Source of the DNA: Treponema parvum
GTDB lineage: Bacteria > Spirochaetota > Spirochaetia > Treponematales > Treponemataceae
Reading direction: 5' to 3'
NCBI RefSeq assembly: GCF_017893945.1
Contig: NZ_CP054257.1
Span: forward strand, 2,542,001-2,606,000
Length of the DNA: 64,000 nucleotides
Positions within the stretch are counted from its first letter, which is position 1; every line of letters starts with the position of its first letter. The notes beneath the pieces were generated by a model. The model was not told the origin of the DNA and ran no database searches. It saw only the letters and a program-made list of their open reading frames with translations. A program made the translations under genes and the position numbers. Positions 53,218 through 62,281 of the stretch are shown here, in pieces.

Positions 53218-54726
53218 TCAGTCGTTTTCTTTTTCAAGCGCCTGTCCGAGTTTTTTTACAATGCGGTCGAACTGTTCCTGTGACTCGATGTGAAACATTT
53301 CAAGCAGAGATTCGTCTATCTGGTAAAAATCTATATTTCCGTCGTAATAGTCCACCATCAGTGACGCAAGCGAAATCAAAGACGTCAGTTTTCTATACGC
53401 TTCCGGCGCCTGATCCGGGTCGTGATGATAGCGGATCACATTTGTTATGACTTCAGGGAAATTCCACCTTTCCGTTATCATAGCGCCTATTTCACCGTGG
53501 TTTACGCCTGCAATCATAAGTTCAAAAACCGGAACGGGGATGTCTTTTTCCGAAAATTTATTCCTCAAGTCGTTTATAAGGTTGGGATGCGCCGTCTGAA
53601 AAAGCAGTTTTCCTATGTCATGCAGCAGTCCGCATATGTAAGAATCGTCTATGAGCTGTCTTTCCGAAGAACAATAATTCCGCGCCATATTGTATGAAAA
53701 AAAGGCGACTTTTTGGGCGTTTTCCCAAATTTTTCTTTTGACCTTATCGTTTCCGGGAGCAAGGGTTTCCATTGAACCGATTGAAAATAAAAGGTTTTTT
53801 ATTCCGCGTATTCCGATAAGTTTTACCGCGTCCGCAACATTATGACAGGGAGTCGCAAGCGCAAAGGCCGCAGAATTTACCAAATGCAGCAATTCAGTGG
53901 TCAAAGAAACGTCGCTGCTTATGGCCGCGGCAATATCCGACATCTTTGAATCCGGATCGTTCAAAAGGCGGTTTATCTTAGTGATATGTTCAGGGAATTG
54001 CGGAATTTCGTTTATGGATTTTACGAATTCTGCGGAAAGTTTTGTGAGGCTGTCCTGTGTTTCTTTATTAAGAGGAAGCGTTATTCTCGTTATCGTTTCA
54101 CCGTCTTGGCAAAGAGTTTGGAAATTTTCTTCGGTAAGCCCGATCTTTGAAAGCATGAGGATCATAATTATGAGCCCCAGCCCCGCTCCTTCTGAGCTGT
54201 CAAGTATTTGCGAAATCGCCTCGTTTATGGAAGTGTACTGCTGTGCGCGGGAAAGCTTGTCATGGACGCGCTTGTATTCAAAAACGGTCATTTCGGCATT
54301 ATTACGGACTTCTATTCTTATTTTGTCTTTTCGCATTTGAAGTCTGAATTTCACATAAAGCCCGGCTTTTTTTTGCAACTCAAGATAATAATTGATGTTT
54401 TTCATCGTATCTTCTTTAAAAGTCGCCATTCCTTTTTCGTAGTCGCCGATATTATTTATATCCAGATTTTTTGTCCGAAAATATACGCGTTTCGTATTGG
54501 CTTTTTTCGCATTGGTTATCAGTTCGCTCAAACAATAGCTTAAATATTCTATCATTTGTTTTTGGCCCAATTCGGTCAAAAAAACGGTCAAAACTTCCGT
54601 CATATATACTTCAACATCATGCGGCAAAGTATATGTTGTTATTGAAAGAGGGACGCCGGTTTCTATCGCCATCCGTATTTTAGAACGATCCACTGTAACC
54701 TTATTCGAATTCTCCATAACGCACAT
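53218..54726 (-). CDS. HATPase-like plus HDOD signalling protein
   Basis: 502-aa two-domain protein. Residues ~30-220 look like a GHKL-type ATPase domain with an N-box-like SELITNAKKAN (67-77) and G-box EGAGLGL (179-185), but no phospho-acceptor histidine is apparent. Residues ~240-450 are an HDOD domain with LLHDIGK (H369-D370) and YHHDP. HDOD proteins often act in c-di-GMP or chemotaxis pathways. Start may be ATG at 54726 or 54717. The upstream region has AT-rich direct repeats. Confidence 0.82.
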   Translation of the reverse strand: MCVMENSNKVTVDRSKIRMAIETGVPLSITTYTLPHDVEVYMTEVLTVFLTELGQKQMIEYLSYCLSELITNAKKANTKRVYFRTKNLDINNIGDYEKGMATFKEDTMKNINYYLELQKKAGLYVKFRLQMRKDKIRIEVRNNAEMTVFEYKRVHDKLSRAQQYTSINEAISQILDSSEGAGLGLIIMILMLSKIGLTEENFQTLCQDGETITRITLPLNKETQDSLTKLSAEFVKSINEIPQFPEHITKINRLLNDPDSKMSDIAAAISSDVSLTTELLHLVNSAAFALATPCHNVADAVKLIGIRGIKNLLFSIGSMETLAPGNDKVKRKIWENAQKVAFFSYNMARNYCSSERQLIDDSYICGLLHDIGKLLFQTAHPNLINDLRNKFSEKDIPVPVFELMIAGVNHGEIGAMITERWNFPEVITNVIRYHHDPDQAPEAYRKLTSLISLASLMVDYYDGNIDFYQIDESLLEMFHIESQEQFDRIVKKLGQALEKEND

Positions 54727-54733
54727 ACCCTTC

Positions 54734-54816
54734 TATATATAAAATATATCACGTTATATATAAAATTAAAACAAAAAAATAAAAATTCTCCAATATATCC
54801 GATATATCCGATATAT
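54734..54816. repeat. AT-rich direct repeats upstream of the HDOD gene
   Basis: TATATATAAAAT occurs at 54734-54745 and 54755-54766, exactly 21 bases (two helix turns) apart. Further upstream ATATATCCG is tandemly repeated at 54793-54810. They occupy the promoter region of the ATPase-HDOD gene, so binding-site or promoter function is possible. Confidence 0.45.
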
Positions 54817-54899
54817 TTAAAACTTTTTTGTGTCGTTTACATCAGCAGGCCAGGGGCTTCTTCAGGCGGAGTTTTGCGGCGCAGCGTTTTATCCATAAA

Positions 54900-55772
54900 T
54901 TAAAACTGAATCGTGTCAGGGTCGCGCACGGGAACGATGCCCGTGTCCTTGAGTGTCCCGATCAGGCTGCATTCCCTTTCCGTCAATTCAAATGAAAAAA
55001 CATCCGCATTTTGCCGAATTCTGTCGGCTTTTACCGATTTCGGAAGCGGAAGGAAACCCTGCTGCAAACACCATCTGACGCACACTTGAGCCACCGACGT
55101 TTTATGTTCGTCCGCTATCTTTTTCATTTGCTCGTTTTCAAGGATAAGACCCGTCCCCATGGGACTGTAAGCTTCAAGCAGCATTCCCTGCGATCTGCTG
55201 TACGAAACCGTTTCCGGCTGTGTTATTCCGGGACAAAGTTTTATCTGGTTTATCACGGGCTTAATCTCCGCCGTTTTTAAAAGTTCTTCAATATGGTGCT
55301 GCCTGAAATTGCTTATCCCTAAAGAACGGATCTTTCCTTCGCGGACGGCTTCTTCCATAGCTTTGTATGCGCCGGCGTTGGCTGTTTGCCATACGGAGCG
55401 CGTTTTAATGGGATTCGGCCAGTGTATCAGATATAAATCCAAATATTTTAAATTTAAATCTTTTAAAGATTTTTCTATCGCAGCCTTGGCTTCTTCATAC
55501 CCGTGATCGTTGTTATGTAATTTTGTAGCAATATAAAGATCTTCTCTTTTGCATTTGCCCTGTTTCAAAAATTCGCTTACGGCTTTACCCACGCTTGCTT
55601 CATTGCCGTACGCGGCGGCGGTATCTATGTGACGGTACCCGCATTCCAGCGCTGCAAGAACCGCGTCATAACATTCTTCACCGTCTTTCGACTGCCAAGT
55701 TCCGAAACCTATACACGGTATTTCATTTCCGTCGGAAAGTTTGTATTTATCGGTAAGGGATTTAAAATTCAT
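54900..55772 (-). CDS. Aldo/keto reductase
   Basis: NADPH-dependent reductase of the AKR superfamily, 290 aa, TIM barrel. The catalytic tetrad is complete: D50, Y55, K84 and H117. IGFGTWQ near the start and GISNF plus PLPKSVKADRI complete the signatures; PIPKS-like NADPH site is PLPKS. AGGAGGAAG precedes the ATG. It is monocistronic and marks the last ordinary gene before the AT-rich accessory region. Substrate unknown; AKR5-like 2,5-diketogluconate or methylglyoxal reductases are nearest in style. Confidence 0.93.
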   Translation of the reverse strand: MNFKSLTDKYKLSDGNEIPCIGFGTWQSKDGEECYDAVLAALECGYRHIDTAAAYGNEASVGKAVSEFLKQGKCKREDLYIATKLHNNDHGYEEAKAAIEKSLKDLNLKYLDLYLIHWPNPIKTRSVWQTANAGAYKAMEEAVREGKIRSLGISNFRQHHIEELLKTAEIKPVINQIKLCPGITQPETVSYSRSQGMLLEAYSPMGTGLILENEQMKKIADEHKTSVAQVCVRWCLQQGFLPLPKSVKADRIRQNADVFSFELTERECSLIGTLKDTGIVPVRDPDTIQF

Positions 55773-55940
55773 TTATCTTCCTCCTAGACAACTAAGGATA
55801 GCAAATATTTATTTTTTATTAAAGTCTTAGAAAATGGCAGAAAGCGTTTATGATTCGCAGCTATGACGCGCGACTATGAGCGCAAGCATGCCCTGGCGCT
55901 TCTTGCGCCGGGGTTGTTAATTGGAATTACTGCATCATGC

Positions 55941-55957
55941 TGCGGGAGCATCCCGCA
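55941..55957. repeat. Hairpin after the toxin gene
   Basis: TGCGGGA, GCA loop, TCCCGCA, perfect 7-bp stem, 11 bases after the toxin stop. A second GC-rich hairpin follows (about 55890-55910). No T-run. Confidence 0.45.
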
Positions 55958-55968
55958 TTGGTACTTCG

Positions 55969-56286
55969 TTATTTGTTTAATTCTTCTTCAATATTTCTTC
56001 CACCATATATTACACGAATAATATAAACTTTTTTATCCGATTCGGATGGTATGTAAAAAATCAAAAATTTATCAACAGGCATAACGCGCAAGCCCTTACT
56101 GCACCAAGGTTCTTTTTGATATGCTCTAAAACGCTTAGGCATTTGATCAAGGCTCATAATACCATCTTTTAGTCTCATTAATTGCCGAGCGGCAGCTTTA
56201 GGTGAAAACAACTTAAAGGCAATATATTCGTAAATGGCTCTTAAATCGGATTCTGCATGGCTGGAAATTTCGATTTTATATGTCAT
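55969..56286 (-). CDS. RelE/ParE-family toxin
   Basis: 105-aa toxin of the ParE/RelE fold: ATG at 56286 overlaps the antitoxin stop by four bases (ATGA). Conserved parts are AESDLRAIYEYIA, AARQLMRLKDGIMSL, GLRVMPVDKFLIFY and VIRVIYGGRN; the C-terminal R-basic strand ends. ParE toxins poison gyrase and RelE cleaves mRNA; the sequence looks more ParE-like, but the target is uncertain. Confidence 0.88.
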   Translation of the reverse strand: MTYKIEISSHAESDLRAIYEYIAFKLFSPKAAARQLMRLKDGIMSLDQMPKRFRAYQKEPWCSKGLRVMPVDKFLIFYIPSESDKKVYIIRVIYGGRNIEEELNK

Positions 56287-56588
56287 ATACAATAATCTTT
56301 TTGAATCTTATCAAAAACTTCTGCCGCTGCTTTTTTATTTCCATTCGTTATATCTGAATAGCCTTTCATAAGTTCTCTATTTAAATCTTCTTCAGTTAAA
56401 TCTGCTAAAACAAGAGGAGACGTTGCCGGAAGTTTTAAATCAAAAGGAATGCCCCGGGTTAAAATTATTTGTTTATAAAACATCGTTATTGCATTAGATG
56501 CAGGAATTCCAAGTGAATCTAAAATAATTTCAGCCTGCTCTTTTATTTCAGGTTCAATTCTTGCATAAAGATTTGCTGTTTTTGCCAT
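56283..56588 (-). CDS. RelB/DinJ-family antitoxin
   Basis: 101-aa antitoxin. Its ribbon-helix-helix N-terminus is AKTANLYARIEPEIKEQAEIIL, with ASNAITMFYKQIILTRGIPFDL matching RelB/DinJ proteins. GGAGA precedes the ATG. It is upstream of and overlaps the toxin gene, the normal antitoxin-first order, and would repress its own promoter. Confidence 0.9.
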   Translation of the reverse strand: MAKTANLYARIEPEIKEQAEIILDSLGIPASNAITMFYKQIILTRGIPFDLKLPATSPLVLADLTEEDLNRELMKGYSDITNGNKKAAAEVFDKIQKDYCI

Positions 56589-56691
56589 TTTTTCTCCAAA
56601 ACTGCTAATATCTATATTATACGCTCATGTGCTTACAAAGGCAATACAATAGCTTTTGAGGATAGCTGGACTCCCCTCTCATCTCCCTTCC

Positions 56692-57006
56692 CTATTCGCC
56701 GAGAGCAACACTGTAGCATTTTTTAAATGCAGTTTGAAAAATACTCGTCGCCGTAATAGTCCACTTCATGACAATCTGTGTAATTGATAAATCGCTGCTT
56801 TTTAAAAGCCCAACTGTTCCCTGTCCTTCCAATAATCTTCTATCGTCCTCATGTAAAGAGGAACTTATTCCTGTTGACTTCATTTCATCGAGTTTGTGCC
56901 CGAGGAGTTTGGTTTTAAAATATATTTTGCACCAACAGAAAGGAATAGCAGCCAATAAATGAAAAAATTCTATGTTGCTATTACACGGGTTAAATCTTCT
57001 GAACAT
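56692..57006 (-). pseudogene. AraC-type regulator C-terminal remnant
   Basis: The minus-strand frame carries LLKSSDLSITQI and FQTAFKKCYSVALGE, which resemble the two halves of the AraC/XylS helix-turn-helix region (LLxxSDLSIxEIA, FxxxFKKxYGxxPGEYR). The upstream half is not recognisable, and no intact start precedes it. Regarded as a decayed fragment; assignment rests on one domain. Confidence 0.45.
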
Positions 57007-57337
57007 GACTATCCAGGTCGATTAATCATAAGTTCATATATCTGGATACATGGGATTGAGGCTTTAAAAATGGGATTGAGCGCAAATCCCAAAAAATATT
57101 TGCCAGTATCTTCTACAAGATTTATAAATGATTTCGGTTGCACAGCACCTAGAACAATACTTGGAAGAGACTGTGAAGTTATTCAGTAGGCTGCGGTAAA
57201 AAGTTTTAATGCGGGTATGTCGGGCAAGCAGCTGACAGTGACTGTTTCTTTTTTGAATATAAAATACTGCTGGTCTTTTATCAAGAGTTAAACACAAAAG
57301 ACAGCTTCCCTGCCGGGCTGTTGTCTTTTTTTCTAGA

Positions 57338-57617
57338 TTAGTCCAGCAGACGGTCGTCATAAATTATGCACATTTCACCGTAGGCCTGGCCCCAGTTGTG
57401 GATCGGCTTAAGTCCATTTTTTTGTTGTTTCAAAAGTTGCAAGATATAAAGCTTTAAGCAGAGACTGATCACTGGGAAAAACGTTCCGCTGTCGATTCAG
57501 TTTTCGATAGCTGGAATTGAGACTTTCGATGGCATTCGTTGTGTAAATAATTTTCCTGACATCTTTCGAGAACTTGAAAATCGGCACGATAACATCCCAG
57601 TTTTCAATCTAGCGTTT
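57338..57617 (-). pseudogene. IS256-family transposase remnant
   Basis: C-terminal part of a Mutator/IS256 transposase. The hallmark IIYTTNAIESLNSSYRKLN is intact, followed by FPSDQSLLKALYL and TKKWT. An extra T then shifts the frame; the next frame restores KPIHNWGQAYGEM and ends LLD at 57338. A TAG interrupts the tryptophan-rich segment upstream (near 57608), and the N-terminal two-thirds are absent. A relic, not mobile. Confidence 0.88.
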
Positions 57618-57683
57618 CATGGAGTTCGATCATATCATAAATTTTGTGTTAACAAAACAACGCAGTTCACTTAGATGTATTTA

Positions 57684-58088
57684 TCAATTCATTGCATCAA
57701 CACTTGTATAATTTAAGATTCCCATATATGAAGATGCATCAAGAATTGTTTCCAAAGGAACTTTTTCCAATTTTCTATAAATAACAAAAAAGCCATTATC
57801 ATTTAATTCTCGAATTTCTTCATCTTTTTCTGTATATAGTTTTCTTACACTTAGCAAAACGTTGGCATTTTGCCCAAAAACATACACATAATAAATCTCA
57901 TATTCTGAAATTCGATATTTTGTTATTTTTTTTATTTTTATCTCAAATTCCGGATAATAATATTTATCATCTTTTCTTGTTAAATCTGTTATTTCCCCTT
58001 TTATATATTTCCCCAGTGCTGGATTACCATCGCCTTTTACTGTAATCTCTCTTGAAAAACATGATATAAGGTTTAAAAGTATAATGTC
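57684..58088 (-). pseudogene. Lipoprotein gene lacking its start
   Basis: Open frame of 134 codons beginning directly after a TGA at 58091-58089 with no ATG, GTG or TTG near its expected 5' end. The first residues are a lipobox (DIILLNLISC), then EITVKGDGNPALGKYIKG and a ~110-residue soluble domain. It overlaps the end of an Rhs fragment by 16 bases. The 5' end was probably replaced by Rhs sequence through microhomology. A part from the GTG at 57887 may still be translated. Function unknown; immunity-like position. Confidence 0.55.
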
Positions 58089-58867
58089 TCACTTGAGTTG
58101 GAGAGAGTCCATTTGGCAGCTCTGTTTCCGTCCGCACTATATGCATAACGCGTGTCATAGACAGAGTTTACGCTTCGGCTTAAAAGGTTTCTGCTGTTCC
58201 ATTCATAGGTGCGTTTGTTAGTTGAGACAGGCTTTTTACCCGTATTGTTATTACCCCACGGCCATGCCCATGCATAGTTTGCTTCATAGACGGGTGAGCC
58301 TTCGTCATTAGTATGAGTTGTTATAGTTACGGGTGTGAGAGTTGATGTATCTTCATTAGAAGACGTTCCGTCGTTTTCGGATGTAACATTCCCGTTTTTA
58401 TCATATGTATAATACCTAAAGCCTTTCTTTTCATTTCCCACTCTCTTTAAGCGGTGTGCATAGTCCGTATCATACTCATATGTAAACTCATAGTTTAAAT
58501 CATCCCCATTCTTCTTCTGCATTGCAGGAGTGATTATTTCAGTGCTCTTTTTGCTTATCATATTCCCTATTTCATCAAAAGAGAAGTTTTGACTGTAAGA
58601 GCTTAGATAGTCGGGCGATCCTATAATACCGTAGGGATTATCTTTCGTAGTACCTTCTGCAAAAGTAAGCTGGTAAAGAGAATCATATGTGTATGTCTGT
58701 TTTGTGTTGTAGCGAGCTCCGTTCATACAGTTATTATCATAGCCTAACACATTACCTACATCGTCAAAGGTGTTGTCAACCATATTTTTTATGCCTGTAA
58801 TACGATCATAATTTTTGATAATGCATTGAAGACTTTTGATGCTGGAATATAAACTGAAATCAATCAT
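58073..58867 (-). pseudogene. Rhs core fragment (middle of repeat region)
   Basis: 264-aa Rhs/YD-repeat fragment. YD-type motifs are visible: YTYDSLYQLTFAEG, FDEIGNMISKK, YTYDKNGNVTSE, YEWNSRNLLSRSV, YSADGNRAAKWTLS. It stops at SETLYF, where normal Rhs proteins continue into the core domain. Both ends are junctions: the 5' end overlaps the WG-repeat gene stop, the 3' end overlaps a lipoprotein frame. No signal peptide or N-terminal part. Confidence 0.8.
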
Positions 58868-59966
58868 AATCTGAAAAACTTATAAACTTTCCATTTGAAT
58901 TCAGATAATTATAATTTTCATTAAACTTAATCAAGATCATGTCATCATCTATAATTTTTATAAGTTCAAAGTTCTCCGATTTCCTTTTTCCGTTTGTATC
59001 AGTAAGATAAAATAATTCTTTATCAAATGAAACAACTAATAATTTTTTAGCCAGTACATAAATAAACTTATAACCTTTATCAAGTATAACTTCTCCTTTT
59101 TTATTGATAAGAATAAAATTTTCATTATCTTTGCTTACTTCAGCCATGCCATATTTAAAATTATCAGCGTATATATAGATCGGAGAAATTATCCATTGAT
59201 CATTCAAGTTTTTATATCCGTACAATGAATATTCCTCTCCATTTTCAGATAAATATTTTTCTTTGCATTTTATCGCATCATCCGATACTATAGTATACTC
59301 TCCTAAAGTGAAGGAAATAATTACATTCCCCTTTTTATCAACAATTCCACCCAAAGCTCCCGACACCCATTCTTGAGCTCCTTTGATTTCTATACCATTC
59401 TCAATATACGGGATATAAAAATCGGGTTGAACTTGTTTCAACACATAGGAATAACCATTTACAAACTTTGTTACAACATGATAATCGAAATGCTTAAACA
59501 TATTCCCGGACTTATCAATTAATCCATAGGCATCTTCCGCAGGATAACGAGCCCATGCAACACCGCCTGAAAAAGGCAAACAGAGTTCATATTGCGCAGG
59601 TATAACATAATTTCCGCTTATATCTATATATCCGTATAAACCGTTTTTTTCTTCTTTTTTATCTAACAATCCATTTGAAAAAACATGATCTTCAAATTGT
59701 CCTTTTCGCTGAAAATCAATTAAAAATAATTTTGCTCCTGAAAAATCATAATAAGTAAATATATCAGACTCCATTTGGGTTGTCGGAAACTCATATGCTT
59801 CATATTTAGAGACACCGGTTATCTTTGCTGTTATAACTTTTCCATTATTGTCAATGAAAGTTACATTACCATCCTTATTGATTGGATACAACATTAAGTT
59901 TTCAGCAGCACACGAACAAAAGACTGTAAACAAGAAAGAAAAAACAAGTAAAATAATTTTTTTCAT
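58860..59966 (-). CDS. WG-repeat lipoprotein, likely Rhs-associated immunity
   Basis: 368-aa lipoprotein with signal MKKIILLVFSFLFTVFCSC, then about six WG/KWG-type beta repeats (GYIDISGNYVIPAQYE, YGLIDKSGNMF, GGIVDKKGNVI, LINKKGEVILD). Its ATG overlaps the stop of an Rhs tail frame (ATGA), exactly the coupling seen between CT toxins and immunity proteins, and its stop overlaps the next Rhs fragment. Shine-Dalgarno GGGAAACGGAAA is weak. Immunity function is inferred from position only. Confidence 0.72.
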   Translation of the reverse strand: MKKIILLVFSFLFTVFCSCAAENLMLYPINKDGNVTFIDNNGKVITAKITGVSKYEAYEFPTTQMESDIFTYYDFSGAKLFLIDFQRKGQFEDHVFSNGLLDKKEEKNGLYGYIDISGNYVIPAQYELCLPFSGGVAWARYPAEDAYGLIDKSGNMFKHFDYHVVTKFVNGYSYVLKQVQPDFYIPYIENGIEIKGAQEWVSGALGGIVDKKGNVIISFTLGEYTIVSDDAIKCKEKYLSENGEEYSLYGYKNLNDQWIISPIYIYADNFKYGMAEVSKDNENFILINKKGEVILDKGYKFIYVLAKKLLVVSFDKELFYLTDTNGKRKSENFELIKIIDDDMILIKFNENYNYLNSNGKFISFSDYD

Positions 59967-60119
59967 TTTCCGTTTCCCATATTTTCATCATTTACATTTG
60001 GTATAGGAACAGATTCTGACTGAGATGCGACGTAATCATTTAGCGGGACATATTTTAATTCTCTCGTACTCTTGTCCTTCGCTGTCGGTTATCAGGTGTG
60101 CACTTCCCAAGTGGTCGCT
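59963..60119 (-). pseudogene. Short Rhs core tail remnant
   Basis: Frame from 60119 reads SDHLGSAHLITDSEGQEYERI, the Rhs core hallmark, then shifts into a 30-residue tail ending at 59963 (ELKYVPLNDYVASQ ...). The tail stop overlaps the WG-repeat ATG. Only ~50 residues of Rhs remain. Confidence 0.7.
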
Positions 60120-60124
60120 AAAGA

Positions 60125-60502
60125 CTATGCTTTTTCAGAATATGATTTACATATGATAACACCATGTGCTCCATAACTTTCAACCAATTCTACTAAAATA
60201 AGTGATTTACTATGTATATGATTGATAATAGATTGCACCCACTCATTTTGTAATTCATCTATTTCTATATCATACAAAAAGCATAATAATCTGTACAAGT
60301 CTTTTTCCTCTGTTAAATCATTATAAATATTAACTTCTAACAAAATATTACCAGTTTGGAAATTATTAATTTTCATACGAATTGGATTTTTAAAAACTAA
60401 TACCTTTCTTTTTTTTCCTCTCAAAACTAATGAGACATTTCTTTGAGCATCAAGTAGTATACCTATTAATCTAAAATCATGAATATTTTCCAAATTATAC
60501 AT
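60125..60502 (-). CDS. Putative Rhs immunity protein
   Basis: Not recognised by family. 125 aa, no signal peptide, alpha/beta pattern (FRLIGILLDAQRNVSLVLRG; ILLEVNIYNDLTEEKDLYRLLCFLYDIEI). GGGAG lies before the ATG. It begins 20 bases after the Rhs-CT frame stop and is followed by another Rhs fragment, so an immunity role is the best guess. AT-rich relative to chromosomal neighbours. Confidence 0.6.
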   Translation of the reverse strand: MYNLENIHDFRLIGILLDAQRNVSLVLRGKKRKVLVFKNPIRMKINNFQTGNILLEVNIYNDLTEEKDLYRLLCFLYDIEIDELQNEWVQSIINHIHSKSLILVELVESYGAHGVIICKSYSEKA

Positions 60503-60522
60503 CTATATTACTCCCAAAATTT

Positions 60523-61378
60523 TCACTCTATAGGTGCACCTGGCTGTCGATTATCCGCTGTCGGAGGAGAACCATCTTCCGGCCTCGTCCATTTATACTG
60601 ATGCGGTTGCCCCTGTCCATGATTATGATCATAATCAATGTCAATATCTGGGTATCCATCATCTCCATATTTCCTTGTCTGCTTCGGTTTGCCGTTATTA
60701 TCGTATGTCGTATTTGTATCTCCTGGCTTCCCCTTGAAAGGATTACTTTTAGGTTTTGTATCCTTTGAATTTGAATCAGTTGGTATTTGTTCCGATGAGG
60801 AAGTTTGTGCTTTTTTTTCTTTATTTTTATCATCCGGCGAGATAGGAACTGGGGCAGCTGCCTGTGCTTTTCCTTCTATATTTTCTTTCGCCATTGAAGA
60901 TACCACCCATGCCCGGCAGGCTCTGGTTGTGTTTCTTAGCCTTGTCACTTACAGGCGCCTGCGGAATATACTCCCCTACCGCAGGATCCGTTGACAGCCA
61001 TCTTGAGTACTTCGCATCGAGATACTGTGCTCCGTAGTAATAGAGCCCCACACACGAAACGCCGGCTATCGTGCGTGCTTCATCCTGCTCTTTAGCAGTG
61101 AACGCCGCAACCTTACGGTTGCTTCCCGAGTTTTGCGTTGCAAAACTCGTAGAAAAAGGCTCCGATCTGAACTCCATTTCATTTTCTGACTTCTTCTCTA
61201 CCCACAGCTCTCCATACGGCGTGTATTCTATACGTTGGTATTCGTTTCCCTCATAGTCTGTCACAAGTTGTGCTGAGCCTAGGTGGTCAGGATGGTAGTA
61301 ATACCTGTGGTGATATTCATCGCTTTGCTCATAACTTATATCAAGCTTACTTGTCTGCTTGGTTACGATCCTTGTCAT
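60523..61378 (-). pseudogene. Rhs core plus C-terminal tail, frameshifted
   Basis: Rhs core fragment starting TRIVTKQ, then YYHPDHLGSAQLVTDYEGN, RFTAKE-type AAFTAKEQDEA, GLYYYGAQYLDAKYSRWLSTDPA and PVSDKAKKHN. At about 60890 a single-base insertion shifts the frame; continuing in the other frame gives a Pro/Lys/Ser linker and a YPDIDIDYDHNHGQGQPH tail that is a common Rhs C-terminus. The 5' end lacks the whole YD-repeat region and joins the recombinase fragment. Two open frames overlap at 60830-60948. Confidence 0.8.
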
Positions 61379-61391
61379 AGGGCAGAATTTC

Positions 61392-61772
61392 CTATATGCC
61401 GCCTTCGTTAGGAACTGTTAAATCTACAAGTTCCAGTTCTCCAAATTTCTCAACAAAGATATTAAGCATAAAACGCTTTACATTTAAAGTTTCAATCGCA
61501 TAAGATTTACCAAGCTTTTCCATTCGTTCAAGATATGCACCGCCTGGAATATACATCCATTCTGCAATTTTCGCGATTGTAATTTTCTTTTCCTGAAACA
61601 ATGGGGGTAGGGCAGACACAAAAGCATATGCTTCAACCTGTGTCTTACAACCCTTACAGACTTTTTGATGCATTACACCTGTTATCGGGTCATTCCAATA
61701 ACAATACCATTTATGAACGATCTTATCCTTTGATTGTATTGATTTCTTAAAAATGTGATAATTTAAATCCAT
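61392..61772 (-). pseudogene. Truncated tyrosine recombinase (integrase) N-terminus
   Basis: 126-aa fragment starting with a GGAGG-led ATG at 61772. It has a Cys pair (VCKGCKTQ) arm-binding-like N-terminus and a core-binding (SAM-like) segment ITIAKIAEWMYIPGGAYL and SYAIETLNVKRFMLNIFVEKFG. It stops before the catalytic domain, where Rhs sequence begins. A normal recombinase of this type has ~350-400 aa. Position just 3' of the tRNA is typical for an integrase using that tRNA as att site. Confidence 0.65.
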
Positions 61773-61869
61773 AGAAACCTCCAAGTTCTTTGTTAAGCAC
61801 TTAACATTTGCTTAACATTTCCAAAAACCTGAAGATCAGATAATTTTATAAATGCTTATATTATAAAGA

Positions 61870-61895
61870 TTTAGCACTTATCCCGAAGCGCTAAA
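61870..61895 (-). terminator. Stem-loop 3' of the tRNA
   Basis: Minus strand TTTAGCGCTT and AAGTGCTAAA pair with one G-U and a six-base loop, four bases past the tRNA end; the following run is only moderately T-rich. Confidence 0.5.
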
Positions 61896-61898
61896 ATA

Positions 61899-61972
61899 TG
61901 GGCCATCCTGGACTTGAACCAGGGACCAAAGGATTATGAGTCCTCTGCTCTAACCAACTGAGCTAATGGCCC
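61899..61972 (-). tRNA. tRNA with CAT anticodon (Ile2-type or Met)
   Basis: 74-nt cloverleaf: acceptor GGGCCAT/ATGGCCC, D-arm AGCTCAGTTGGTTAGAGCA, anticodon loop ACTCATAATC (CAT), T-arm GGTTCAAGTCC. Discriminator base A; CCA is not encoded. The anticodon arm and T-arm resemble tRNA-Ile2 (lysidine-modified) more than initiator tRNA, but elongator Met is possible. A TilS search is needed to decide. Confidence 0.93.
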
Positions 61973-61984
61973 GAATTGATAATA

Positions 61985-62014
61985 ATAATATCATAAAGGC
62001 CTAGTTTTGATCAA
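61985..62014 (-). promoter_or_regulatory. Promoter of the tRNA
   Basis: Minus strand: TTGATC (62014-62009), 18-base spacer, TATTAT (61990-61985) with an extended TGA; the tRNA 5' end lies 12 bases further on. Confidence 0.5.
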
Positions 62015-62204
62015 TATATAAACACGACATGAAACAGTATAATTTAGATAATAAACCGGAAGCCCGCAATACTAAAAACATTGCCCTATCTTAGTAATTA
62101 TATTTTTCCTCCCATTATCTATCGACACAAAAAATTTTAACTGCGAACAGAATACCCGTCTCGCAATGACCAAACGTCCGGATATGATTTTTTTAAAGTA
62201 ACTA

Positions 62205-62213
62205 TGTTATAAT
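62205..62213 (+). promoter_or_regulatory. Extended -10 promoter of the DUF262 gene
   Basis: TGT-TATAAT at 62205-62213, about 70 bases before the ATG. The rest of 61973-62281 is AT-rich with no gene seen. Confidence 0.5.
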
Positions 62214-62281
62214 ATTTAAATTAATAAGACAAAATACTGAAAAAAATAAAATTATGGATTTTTTGTGAGGATTTAAAAAAA

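Noticed and set aside
56959-57189. Short frame with FYVAITR, like the UvrD helicase C-terminal motif
   Set aside because: Only seven residues match and no other helicase motif is near; an AT-rich remnant region gives such chance matches.
61392-61972. Second copy of the tRNA 3' end as att site within the window
   Set aside because: By eye no repeat of the GGTTCAAGTCCAGG arm was found; a computed search beyond the window is needed.
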